Program-made: the position numbers and the translations under genes
Shown here: positions 51,305 through 64,000 of the stretch, piece by piece
How the letters are laid out: each line of letters starts with the position of its first letter
How positions within the stretch are numbered: position 1 is the stretch's first letter
Notes under the pieces: model-generated
The model's database searches: none
What the model was told of the DNA's origin: nothing
Seen by the model: only the letters and a program-made list of their open reading frames with translations
Assembly (NCBI RefSeq): GCF_011317445.1
Contig: NZ_JAAAPL010000001.1
Location: 1,941,001-2,005,000, forward strand
DNA: 64,000 bases
Reading direction: 5' to 3'
DNA from: Chelativorans multitrophicus
GTDB taxonomy: Bacteria; Pseudomonadota; Alphaproteobacteria; Rhizobiales; Rhizobiaceae

Positions 51305-52852
51305 ATGTCGGGCGTTCGCTTTTGCCGAAAACGGACAATGCTGTACCTGGCCTGCGCGGCCGGTGCGCTGATCTGTGCCATGCCGGCGAACAGCCAGGAG
51401 CGCTTGCGCGGCACGCTTGGCGCCGTTGATGACACCATGATCGCCCAGGCGGAAGACGCTGGCATCCCCTCGCCTGATTATGTCCCCACAAGCCCCGGAG
51501 CGCTGCCGGACGACGATGTGATCATCATCAGGAGTGATGACGCTCAGCCTGCAGACACAGGGCTTGAGGCAGCCGAGGAGCCCGAACGACCTCGCCCTGA
51601 ACAACCTCCCCTCGATGACACGAGGACAAGAGCCGTCCGGATTGGCCCCGTCGAGCAGGAGGATCAGCGGCAAAACACCCGAGCAACGGCCGTTGAGGGC
51701 GGAGCGCTCAGGCGGGAAGACGATCCCTATGCGCCGCTCGGGCTGCGGGTCGGCGCCTTTGTGTTGCGGCCCAGCCTTGAACAGGGCCTCACCTGGACCT
51801 CGAACGCGAATGACAGTCCCGAAGGCGGGGAAGCGGTGCTTTCCGAAACCACCCTGCGCCTGCGCGCCGCCTCCGATTGGTCTCGACATCGCGCCAATCT
51901 GGACGCATCCACCACCCTTCGCCGCTCACTTTCCGGCGAGGATATCAAGGAGGCCGAAGGCGATTTCCGGGGCAATCTGGAACTCGACATCACCCATGGC
52001 CTAATCGGCCGCGCCTCGCTGGGCTATTCCTTCGGCCGGGAAGGCGCCTCCTCGCCCCTCAGCATCGCTGGCGTCGAGGAGCAGCCGCTCCGGCACACAA
52101 TCGACGGTTCGCTTGGCATCGAGAAAAGCCTCGGTCCCCTGCGCCTGCGGGCAACCGGAGAGGTTATCCGCAATCAGTATGGCGATGCGGAACTCGTGGG
52201 CGGCGGAACGCTATCCCAGTCCGACCGAAACTCGACTCTGGCGCTCCTGCGGCTGCGCGGCGGATATGAAATCTCGCCCGCGCTGATGCCTTTCATTGAA
52301 GTCGAGGCAGGCCGGCGCTTCTATGACGAGGAACGCGACAGCGCCGGCTATGCCCGCTCCGCCACTCATCTTGGAGCGCGTGCCGGCGTGGCCTTAAACC
52401 TCACGGAAAAGCTCTCGGGCGAGATCTCGGCAGGTTGGATCAACGAAGATTTCGAGGATGACAGGCTGCGCAGCATTTCAGGCCCGTCGCTCGCCGCGAG
52501 CCTCGAATGGTCGCCGATGCGTGGCACGATCGTCGGCCTCGACGCGGCAACCTATGTGGAAGGCAGCACCTCCGCCGGCGCGAGCGGGTCCCTGCTTCAT
52601 ACCGCAACGCTGCGGCTGGAGCGGCAAATGCGCTCCAACCTGACCGGCAGCCTCGCTTTCGGAGCAAGCTACCGCGACTATGAACGCGGGGGCCATGACC
52701 TGGTCCTGAGCGGGGAGGCGGCGCTGACATGGTGGCTGAACCGCTATGTTGGCCTGATCGGCCGCGCCCGCCACGAGCGGCAGACGAGCGACTTGCCCAG
52801 CCGCGACTATGAGACGACCAGCATCTTCATGGGCATGACGCTCCAGCGCTGA
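51305..52852 (+). CDS. outer-membrane beta-barrel protein, function unknown
   Basis: A 515-residue exported protein. A signal peptide (MLYLACAAGALICAMPANSQ) follows a short basic start, then an acidic low-complexity region (to ~145), and from about residue 150 repeated amphipathic strands (ASDWSRHRANLDASTTLRRS, LDITHGLIGRASLGYSFGRE, and so on) end with a typical C-terminal strand TSIFMGMTLQR. The barrel resembles BBP2/DUF2320-type outer-membrane proteins of rhizobia, linked in some species to exopolysaccharide. It neighbours kdsD and galU. I cannot name a specific family or function. Confidence 0.75.
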   Translation: MSGVRFCRKRTMLYLACAAGALICAMPANSQERLRGTLGAVDDTMIAQAEDAGIPSPDYVPTSPGALPDDDVIIIRSDDAQPADTGLEAAEEPERPRPEQPPLDDTRTRAVRIGPVEQEDQRQNTRATAVEGGALRREDDPYAPLGLRVGAFVLRPSLEQGLTWTSNANDSPEGGEAVLSETTLRLRAASDWSRHRANLDASTTLRRSLSGEDIKEAEGDFRGNLELDITHGLIGRASLGYSFGREGASSPLSIAGVEEQPLRHTIDGSLGIEKSLGPLRLRATGEVIRNQYGDAELVGGGTLSQSDRNSTLALLRLRGGYEISPALMPFIEVEAGRRFYDEERDSAGYARSATHLGARAGVALNLTEKLSGEISAGWINEDFEDDRLRSISGPSLAASLEWSPMRGTIVGLDAATYVEGSTSAGASGSLLHTATLRLERQMRSNLTGSLAFGASYRDYERGGHDLVLSGEAALTWWLNRYVGLIGRARHERQTSDLPSRDYETTSIFMGMTLQR

Positions 52853-52855
52853 GTG

Positions 52856-53740
52856 TCAGGCCAACCCCTCTTCTTCGAGAAAATCTTTCAGGAAACCGAG
52901 CACCTGCGGCTTTAGCGTTTCCTGCTGCAGGGCAAGCGCGATATTCGCCTTGATGAACCCCTCCGGCGAGCCGCAGTCGAAAGTCCGCCCGCGAAAGATA
53001 TGCGCGTAAAATGGTTCTTTCGCGTGCAGCCGCAGCATGGCATCGGTGATCTGGATCTCGCCCCCCGCGCCCGTCTCCTGATCTTCGAGGAGTGAAAAGA
53101 TCTCGGGCTGCAGAATATAGCGGCCATTGATGTAGAAGTTGGAAGGGGCGTCCTTCGGCTTTGGCTTCTCCACCATGGACGTGATTTCAAAGCCGCCATG
53201 GGTTTCCTTGCCCCGCCCGACAATGCCATATTTTTGAGTCTCGGCCGGATCGCATTCTTCCACCGCAAGGATATTCCCGCCGGTCTCCATATAGAGTTCG
53301 ACCATCTGCTTCATGCAGCCGGGTTCCGATTGCATGATCATGTCGGGCAGCAGCAGCGCGAAAGGTTCATTCCCCACCAACTCGCGTGCGCACCACACAG
53401 CGTGTCCGAGCCCCAGCGGCACCTGCTGGCGCGTATAACCCGTTTGGCCGGGTTCAGGCTGCATGGCCTTCAGCCGCTCGAGTATTTCGGTTTTTCCACG
53501 CCTGGACAGCGTCTCGTAGAGCTCCACGGCCACATCGAAATGATCCTCGATTGCGGTCTTGTTTCGCCCGGTGACGAAGATGAAATGCTCTATGCCCGCT
53601 TCGCGAGCTTCGTCCACGACATATTGGATGACCGGCTTATCGACAACCGTCAGCATTTCCTTGGGAAGCGCTTTCGTTGCCGGCAGGAAGCGGGTGCCCA
53701 GGCCTGCAACGGGGAAAACGGCTTTACGGATCTTCTTCAT
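52856..53740 (-). CDS. galU: UTP-glucose-1-phosphate uridylyltransferase
   Basis: A 294-residue nucleotidyltransferase that makes UDP-glucose for exopolysaccharide, LPS and glucans. The N-terminal motif FPVAGLGTRFLPATKALPKEML, the dimer/sugar-binding PVIQYVVDEAREAGI, the metal Asp in LLPDMI and the late GGEIQITDAM and FDCGSPEGFIKANI blocks are all present. The ATG at 53740 matches the family start; AAGGA lies ten nt upstream. It is divergent from the MltB gene. Confidence 0.96.
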   Translation of the reverse strand: MKKIRKAVFPVAGLGTRFLPATKALPKEMLTVVDKPVIQYVVDEAREAGIEHFIFVTGRNKTAIEDHFDVAVELYETLSRRGKTEILERLKAMQPEPGQTGYTRQQVPLGLGHAVWCARELVGNEPFALLLPDMIMQSEPGCMKQMVELYMETGGNILAVEECDPAETQKYGIVGRGKETHGGFEITSMVEKPKPKDAPSNFYINGRYILQPEIFSLLEDQETGAGGEIQITDAMLRLHAKEPFYAHIFRGRTFDCGSPEGFIKANIALALQQETLKPQVLGFLKDFLEEEGLA

Positions 53741-53941
53741 GGGAGGGACGGTCCTTAGAGTGTCGTGATGTTGCCAAAAACCACGCACAATGCTTTCCGC
53801 GCGTGAACGGTTCCTGGTAACGAAGGTAAAAAGAAAAGATCGCTTTCCGGCCGCAAGGCCTCAGTTTGGCTTATATGATAAACTCTTTCCTTACCGCAAC
53901 TGGCGATAATTTGCGTTAAATTGTCGGATGGAGGGTGGAAA

Positions 53942-55165
53942 ATGTTCGCAACTCGGGCCGTTGTGGGCCTTGTCGGTGTGAAGCTCCTGATCGCCGCGGC
54001 CTTTCTTGCCGTAGGGGTCCAAGCGTCTGCCGCCGACGCGGGCTTCCAGCGCTGGATCGCACAGTTCCGAAACGTGGCCATCCAGAACGGAATTTCTCCC
54101 GGCGTCTATGACCGCGCGTTTCGCGGCATAACGGAACCTGATCCCGATGTGCTGCAAAAGGCGCGTTTCCAGCCTGAATTCCGCGCCGCGCCATGGGAAT
54201 ATTTCGACAATAGAATAAACGAGCATACCGTCGCGACCGGTCGCCAGATGGCGCGCCAATGGAAGCCGTGGCTCGACCGGATTGAGAGCCAATTCGGCGT
54301 CAGCCGGTATGTTCTGCTGGCCATTTGGTCGATGGAAAGCAGCTATGGTTCGGCGCTCGCGAACGAGCGCATGCTGCACTACCTGCCCCGTGCACTCGCC
54401 ACGCTCGGCTATGCGGATTCGCGCCGCGCCAAATTCGCCCGCACGCAGTTGATCGCCGCGCTCAAGATCCTCCAGCGCGGGGATGTTTCCGAGCGGCATT
54501 TCGCCAGCTCGTGGGCAGGCGCCATGGGCCATACGCAATTCATTCCCACGAGCTACGAGGCCTATGCGGTTGATATGGACGGCGACGGGCGGCGCGATGT
54601 CTGGAGCTCCGTGCCGGATGCGCTTGCATCGGCGGCCAATCTCCTTGCCCGGAACGGATGGCGCGGCGGGGAAACCTGGGGCTATGAAGTTGTCCTGCCG
54701 GAGGGGCGCAAATTCCCCGGCGGCTCCATGCCGCTCAGCCGCTGGGCATCCATAGGTGTCGTACGGGCGAATGGCCAGGGCTTTCCCGCCGCTTCGCGGG
54801 ATGCCGAGCTCAAAGTGCCGGACGGGCGCGCAGGCCCAGCTTTCCTGATGACCAGGAATTTCTTTGTCATCAAACGTTACAACAATGCGGACACCTACGC
54901 TCTTGCCGTCGGCCTGCTTGCCGACCAGATAGCAGGTTATGGTGGCCTGGTTCGCGACTGGAACCGGCCATTCGAGCGCCTCTCGTTCGAGGAGACGAGG
55001 GAGTTGCAAAAGCGGCTCGGAACGCTCGGCTACTATGAAGGCGAGATCGATGGAAAAGTCGGTCAAGCTTCCCGCGAAGCGATAAGAGCCTTCCAGTCGC
55101 GCATGGGCTTGGCACAGGATGGGCACCCCAGCAAGGAAGTGCTTAACGTGCTGAGAGGTCGTTGA
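53942..55165 (+). CDS. lytic murein transglycosylase (MltB-like, SLT_2) with peptidoglycan-binding domain
   Basis: A 407-residue exported lytic transglycosylase. The signal peptide ends near VQASAA. The SLT_2 domain has the catalytic Glu in IWSMESSYGSAL, then RAKFARTQLIAALKIL, GAMGHTQFIPTSYEAYAVDMDGDGRRD and the ANLLARNGWRGG block. Residues ~345-405 are a PG_binding_1 domain (LQKRLGTLGYYEGEIDGKVGQASREAIRAFQ). It cleaves the glycan strand to leave 1,6-anhydromuramic ends. GGAGGG lies before the ATG at 53942. The SGNH gene follows by 10 bp, so they are one operon. Confidence 0.94.
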   Translation: MFATRAVVGLVGVKLLIAAAFLAVGVQASAADAGFQRWIAQFRNVAIQNGISPGVYDRAFRGITEPDPDVLQKARFQPEFRAAPWEYFDNRINEHTVATGRQMARQWKPWLDRIESQFGVSRYVLLAIWSMESSYGSALANERMLHYLPRALATLGYADSRRAKFARTQLIAALKILQRGDVSERHFASSWAGAMGHTQFIPTSYEAYAVDMDGDGRRDVWSSVPDALASAANLLARNGWRGGETWGYEVVLPEGRKFPGGSMPLSRWASIGVVRANGQGFPAASRDAELKVPDGRAGPAFLMTRNFFVIKRYNNADTYALAVGLLADQIAGYGGLVRDWNRPFERLSFEETRELQKRLGTLGYYEGEIDGKVGQASREAIRAFQSRMGLAQDGHPSKEVLNVLRGR

Positions 55166-55175
55166 GGAGAGGATC

Positions 55176-56426
55176 ATGGCCGCAGGCCGGCATTGGGCAT
55201 ACCGCTTCCTGCGGACAGCCATCACGCTCGGCCTGATAGCGGCGGGTCTGGTTCTGCTTACGCCGCCGCCGCTTGCCTCGGGGCAGGAACTTATTCGTCG
55301 CCAGGGCTTTTTCGAGCGCCTTTTCGGGGGGCCTCCCCCTCGCAGAACACTGCCGCCCGTTCGGGTCGAACGTCCGCGCCGGGAAGGAGGCATCCTCAAT
55401 CGAAGGCCGCGCGCCGCGCCTCTGCGGCAACGCGGCGCTGCGTCAGCCCGTCCCCGCCAACGGTCGAATGTGGCGCGTAGCGCACCCACCCCCCCTCCTC
55501 CCGAAGTCATCGAAAAAAATGAGAACGCCCGCGCGATTCTCGTGGTGGGCGATTTCCTTGCGAGCGGCCTCGCTCAAGGCCTGGATGAGGCATATGCCAA
55601 CGTGCCGACCGTGCGCGTGGTCGATCAGGCGAACGGATCTTCAGGTTTCGTGCGCGACGATTACTATGACTGGAATGGCGAGATCGCTTCGATGCTGGAA
55701 GAGGTCAAGCCGGCGGCAGTCGTCGTGATGATCGGCGCGAATGATCGCCAGAGGCTCATGGTCGGCGGGCAATCGGAGCGGCCCCAAACGGAGGCCTGGC
55801 GCCGGGAATATACCGCACGGGTCAACGCATTCGCCGAGAAAATCAAAGCGGCGGGAATACCGCTGATCTGGACTGGCGTACCGCCTTTCAAATCGCAGTC
55901 CATGTCGTCTGATATGCTGGCATTCAATGATATCTACAGCAAGGCAGCGCAGGCTGTCGGCGGCAGCTTCGTTGATATCTGGGAAGGCTTTGTCGACGAG
56001 AACGGCGCTTTCGCCTCGGTCGGTCCGGACATGAACGGGCAGCCCGTTCGCCTGCGCGGAAGCGACGGCATCAATCTGACCGATGCGGGCAAGCGCAAGA
56101 TCGCCTTCTATGTGGAAAAGCCGTTGGCCAAGATCCTTGGCACGGCCGTCTCTCCCGGAGCCGGGCCGGAGGGCGCAAACACACCGCAACCGGCTGTCGC
56201 GGTCGGCGAACCGGTGGATCTCAGGCGCACCCAGCCCATTTCGCTTGCGGGCCCTGATCTCGACGGCGGTACCGAGCTTCTTGGAGGCGCAAACGCGCCA
56301 ACACGCACGGACAGCAAGAAAATTGAGCCGTCCACCCAGACCGGTCGCGCAGACGACTTCTCACGGCGCACACCCGCGACGGCCAAATCTTCCGCGCCCG
56401 AAACCACGACGGCGATAGAGCGGTAG
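55176..56426 (+). CDS. periplasmic SGNH/GDSL-like hydrolase (DUF459 family)
   Basis: A 416-residue exported protein with an uncleaved or cleaved N-terminal membrane segment and an Arg/Pro-rich linker (to ~115). From ~residue 120 there is an SGNH-like domain: VVGDFLASGL (a GDSL variant with Asp-Phe, nucleophile Ser), VVMIGANDRQ, and the C-terminal catalytic SDGINLTDAGKRK, where Asp stands for the usual His partner region. A Thr/Pro-rich tail follows. It may edit peptidoglycan acetyl groups or another cell-wall ester, inferred from its operon with MltB. Confidence 0.8.
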   Translation: MAAGRHWAYRFLRTAITLGLIAAGLVLLTPPPLASGQELIRRQGFFERLFGGPPPRRTLPPVRVERPRREGGILNRRPRAAPLRQRGAASARPRQRSNVARSAPTPPPPEVIEKNENARAILVVGDFLASGLAQGLDEAYANVPTVRVVDQANGSSGFVRDDYYDWNGEIASMLEEVKPAAVVVMIGANDRQRLMVGGQSERPQTEAWRREYTARVNAFAEKIKAAGIPLIWTGVPPFKSQSMSSDMLAFNDIYSKAAQAVGGSFVDIWEGFVDENGAFASVGPDMNGQPVRLRGSDGINLTDAGKRKIAFYVEKPLAKILGTAVSPGAGPEGANTPQPAVAVGEPVDLRRTQPISLAGPDLDGGTELLGGANAPTRTDSKKIEPSTQTGRADDFSRRTPATAKSSAPETTTAIER

Positions 56427-56464
56427 GCTGCAATGGCTATCAGAAGCTTTCCCGACCTCACCCG

Positions 56465-57430
56465 ATGACTGGCTCCGTGATCGAGTGGCTTCTCGATTCC
56501 GACCCGTCGATTCGCTGGCAGGTAATGCGCGACCTGCTCGACGCGCCAGAATCCGAATGGGAGGCGGAGCGGGCCAAGGTGGAAACGGAAGGTTGGGGAG
56601 CAAGACTTCTCTCCTGCCAGGATGCGGACGGCCAGTGGGCGGGCGGCTCTTTTGTTCCGGCCGGTTTCGATCCACGCGAATGGCGGGAACGAGGCCAGCC
56701 CTGGACGGCCACCTGTTTTTCGCTGACGCAGCTTCGGGAATTCGGTCTCGATCCCTCTTCTGACCGGGCTAGGCGGACAGTCGAATTGATCGGCGCCAAC
56801 GCACGCTGGGACGAAGGCGGCCAGCCCTATTGGGAAGGCGAAGTCGAAGAGTGCATCAACGGCCGGACCGTTGCCGACGGCGCTTATTTCGGCGTCGACG
56901 TCTCGCCCATCGTAAGGCGGCTGGTCAGCGAGCGCCAAGCTGATGGCGGCTGGAATTGCGAAAGGGCGAATGGCTCGACCCGCTCGTCATTCCACAGCAC
57001 GATCAATGTACTGGAAGGGCTCCTGGAGTTCGAGAAAGCCACCGGAGGTACGCCCGAATCCTGTGAAGCGCGCAGGTCTGGCGAGGAGTATCTGCTCAAG
57101 CGCCATCTCTTCCGACGCCTCGGCACGGGCGAGCCGGCCGACGAGCGGTTTCTGCTTTTCCTGCACCCGAACCGCTGGCGCTACGACATCCTGCGCGCGC
57201 TCGATTATTTTCGTGCCTCGGCCATGTTTACCGGCGCCGATCCCGATCCTCGGCTGGGTGAAGCCATCGGCCACATCCGCTCCAGGCGGCTGGAGGACGG
57301 CAGCTGGCCACTCGACTGGAGCGTCCCGGGGCGGGTGTGGTTCGACGTCAATGAGGGGCCGGGCACGCCCTCGCCATGGGTGACGCTCCGCGCAATGCGC
57401 GTGCTTGACTGGTGGGAACGCCAGGCTTGA
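56465..57430 (+). CDS. squalene-cyclase/prenyltransferase-like alpha-barrel protein, function unknown
   Basis: A 321-residue cytosolic protein with repeated helix pairs and QW-like motifs ([29 protein letters not shown]), the pattern of the squalene-hopene cyclase/terpenoid cyclase-like barrel. The catalytic DxDD of cyclases is not evident, so a standard cyclase function is unlikely. No hopanoid genes are nearby. It starts 38 bp after the SGNH gene and ends the operon. Confidence 0.7.
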   Translation: MTGSVIEWLLDSDPSIRWQVMRDLLDAPESEWEAERAKVETEGWGARLLSCQDADGQWAGGSFVPAGFDPREWRERGQPWTATCFSLTQLREFGLDPSSDRARRTVELIGANARWDEGGQPYWEGEVEECINGRTVADGAYFGVDVSPIVRRLVSERQADGGWNCERANGSTRSSFHSTINVLEGLLEFEKATGGTPESCEARRSGEEYLLKRHLFRRLGTGEPADERFLLFLHPNRWRYDILRALDYFRASAMFTGADPDPRLGEAIGHIRSRRLEDGSWPLDWSVPGRVWFDVNEGPGTPSPWVTLRAMRVLDWWERQA

Positions 57431-57475
57431 TCGAAAGGCCTGGCGCAAGGACAATATTACCCTTGCGCCGATCCG

Positions 57476-58930
57476 CTATCGCGGCAGGACCGAGCTTCCC
57501 ATGAGGAATTCATCGATCGCGCGCGCCGCCTGCCTGCCCTCGCGAATTGCCCACACGACGAGGGATTGCCCGCGCCGAACGTCTCCGGCGGCAAAAAGCT
57601 TGTCCAAGCTAGTGCGGTAATCCCGGTCATTGGCCACGACATTGGTGGAACTGCGCCGATCGACGTCGGTCGTCAGTTTCTCGCCCAGTTCGTCCAAAAT
57701 GCCGGTTTCCAGCGGCCCGGCAAATCCGATCGCGATGAAGGCGAGGTCTGCCTTTATAATAAACTCCGTCCCGGCGATGGGCTTGCGCCTCTCGTCCACC
57801 TGGCAGCACTTCACGCCGGTAAGCTGTCCGTCTTCACCTATGAATTCCAGCGTCGCCACCTGGAATTCCCGTTCCGCCCCCTCTGCCTGGCTGGATGAGG
57901 TTCGCATCTTTGTGGCCCAATAGGGCCAGACGGTGAGCTTGTCTTCCTTCTCGGGCGGCTTCGGGCGAATGTCGAGCTGGGTAACGCGCACCGCGCCTTG
58001 CCGGAAGGCCGTGCCCACACAATCCGACGCTGTATCACCGCCGCCCACAACGACGACATGCTTGCCGCTGGCCAGGATCGGTACCGACGCCCACGCGACG
58101 GATTGGGTGTTCTCGCCGCCGATTCTCCGGTTCTGCTGCACGAGATAGGGCATGGCATCGTAGACGCCATTGAGCTCGACGCCCGGAATGCCCGCTGGCC
58201 TCGGCTTTTCCGAGCCGCCGCAATAAAGCACCGCGTCATATTCGGCGAGAAGCTCGGAAACGGGCTTGTCGACACCGACATTCACACCGCAAAAGAAGGT
58301 AACGCCCTCGCCCTGCATCTGCTCGACCCGGCGATCGACATAACGCTTCTCGATCTTGAAATCGGGGATGCCGTAGCGCATCAGCCCGCCCGGCCTGCTC
58401 TCGCGCTCATAGACATGCACGTCGTGGCCGGCGCGGCCGAGTTGCTGCGCCGCCGCCATGCCGGCCGGGCCGGAGCCGATGATCGCCACACGCTTTCCGG
58501 TCTTCCTGTCTGCCGGCTGCGGCCGGACAAAGCCCAGCTCATAGGCCTTATCGCCGATTGCCTGTTCGATGGTCTTGATCGTCACCGGCACGTCTTCGAG
58601 ATTGAGCGTACAGGCTTCCTCGCACGGCGCCGGGCAGATGCGCCCCGTCCACTCCGGAAAATTGTTGGTCGAGTGGAGATTGCGGATCGCCGCCTCCCAA
58701 TCGCCCTGATAGACGAGATCGTTCCAGTCCGGGATCTGATTGTGCACCGGGCATCCCGTGGGCCCATGGCAATAGGGAATGCCGCAATCCATGCACCGCG
58801 CGGCCTGTTTCGAGACCTCCTGATCCGACATCGGAATCGTGAACTCGCGGAAGTGCCGTATCCGGTCCGACGCCGGCTGATACTTGTTCTCCTGCCGGTC
58901 GATCTCGAGAAAGCCTGTAACCTTGCCCAT
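57476..58930 (-). CDS. gltD: glutamate synthase [NADPH] small subunit
   Basis: A 484-residue flavoprotein that passes electrons from NADPH to GltB. Two N-terminal iron-sulfur cysteine clusters are visible ([19 protein letters not shown] and [12 protein letters not shown]). The FAD site reads [20 protein letters not shown], the NADPH site [16 protein letters not shown], and the FAD tail [31 protein letters not shown] precedes the ATG. It follows gltB by 96 bp on the same strand. Confidence 0.97.
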   Translation of the reverse strand: MGKVTGFLEIDRQENKYQPASDRIRHFREFTIPMSDQEVSKQAARCMDCGIPYCHGPTGCPVHNQIPDWNDLVYQGDWEAAIRNLHSTNNFPEWTGRICPAPCEEACTLNLEDVPVTIKTIEQAIGDKAYELGFVRPQPADRKTGKRVAIIGSGPAGMAAAQQLGRAGHDVHVYERESRPGGLMRYGIPDFKIEKRYVDRRVEQMQGEGVTFFCGVNVGVDKPVSELLAEYDAVLYCGGSEKPRPAGIPGVELNGVYDAMPYLVQQNRRIGGENTQSVAWASVPILASGKHVVVVGGGDTASDCVGTAFRQGAVRVTQLDIRPKPPEKEDKLTVWPYWATKMRTSSSQAEGAEREFQVATLEFIGEDGQLTGVKCCQVDERRKPIAGTEFIIKADLAFIAIGFAGPLETGILDELGEKLTTDVDRRSSTNVVANDRDYRTSLDKLFAAGDVRRGQSLVVWAIREGRQAARAIDEFLMGSSVLPR

Positions 58931-59026
58931 GCTCGTTCCTTGTTCCTGAAGGCTTTACGCCCACAGCCAAAGTGATCCGCAGGGAGGCATCCGCGTGCGC
59001 GGGCGCCTCCGTTCAACGATTGCTTG

Positions 59027-63751
<4,725 letters not shown>

Positions 63752-64000
63752 CGCTTCGTCCTCCAGTCGTGGCCCTCTCGGGGCGGCGTTGGCTTTCGGG
63801 CAGCCTCCTAGCGGTGGTCATCCCGGTGTATTGGATCGGCGTATCTTTCGAAAAGCCGTGAAGAACGCTTTCCCTCTTCCGTGGGTGCACCCTTCTGGTG
63901 GGCAGTGCGCGAACTTGGGTCCTCGTCACCGCCTTCCGCGCATTCTCATAGACCGCCGCACCACTATAGCGCAAACGGCCTGAAAACGCTGGGATAAATA

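Overview
This 64 kb window is high-GC chromosomal DNA from an alphaproteobacterium of the order Hyphomicrobiales (Rhizobiales), most like a Phyllobacteriaceae member (Mesorhizobium/Chelativorans/Nitratireductor group) or a near relative. The signs are a Brucella Omp10-like lipoprotein, a rhizobial-size ornithine decarboxylase, homospermidine synthase, a TIGR04290-type methyltransferase and RIME/MITE-like intergenic palindromes. Most of it is housekeeping or transport DNA. I see no phage, plasmid, transposase, tRNA, rRNA or CRISPR array. The assignment rests on gene content only.

Layout. (1) 1-3347, minus: a tightly packed, partly overlapping operon made of a TIGR04290-like methyltransferase, a BioF2/FemAB-like acyltransferase, a DxD-containing glycosyltransferase-like protein, and a GNAT acetyltransferase whose frame stays open into inositol-3-phosphate synthase (cut by the left edge). 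(2) 3577-10004: a short MetE-like enzyme, an AGCS amino-acid symporter, an ATP-dependent DNA ligase and full-length metE behind a cobalamin riboswitch. (3) 10431-14850: nrdB and nrdA behind a second cobalamin riboswitch. NrdB has Phe in place of the radical Tyr and an all-Glu ligand pattern, so it looks like a class Ic (Mn/Fe) ribonucleotide reductase. (4) 14957-21507: a BadF-type sugar kinase divergent from a CUT1 sugar ABC importer with a Gfo/Idh dehydrogenase. (5) 21554-25454: a NicO/DUF1007 metal-transport pair, a LysR regulator and an amidase. (6) 25988-30051: ornithine decarboxylase, two GNATs, a small membrane protein and an aminotransferase. (7) 30334-33093: modABC. (8) 33294-42888: DUF533 protein, ferrochelatase, 5'-nucleotidase with LysM, Omp10-like lipoprotein, homospermidine synthase, YciI, PabB and PepF. 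(9) 43033-53740: NtrC-like regulator, DUF882 protein, KDPG aldolase, muramidase, QmcA/NfeD pair, KdsD, an outer-membrane barrel and GalU. (10) 53942-63751: MltB-like transglycosylase, SGNH protein, a squalene-cyclase-like orphan, then gltD and gltB.

How genes work together. The clearest circuit is B12 economy: the B12-independent methionine synthase and a B12-independent ribonucleotide reductase each sit behind an AdoCbl riboswitch with its own sigma70-like promoter. Both should be off when B12 is plentiful, when MetH and a class II NrdJ (not in this window) could take over. Putrescine from ornithine decarboxylase can feed homospermidine synthase 12 kb away. KdsD, GalU, the barrel protein, MltB, SGNH, DUF882 and muramidase proteins form a loose envelope region. 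Two copies of a ~150-bp palindromic element lie inside transporter operons (between the two sugar permeases, and between modA and modB), and a second mosaic palindrome family occurs twice.
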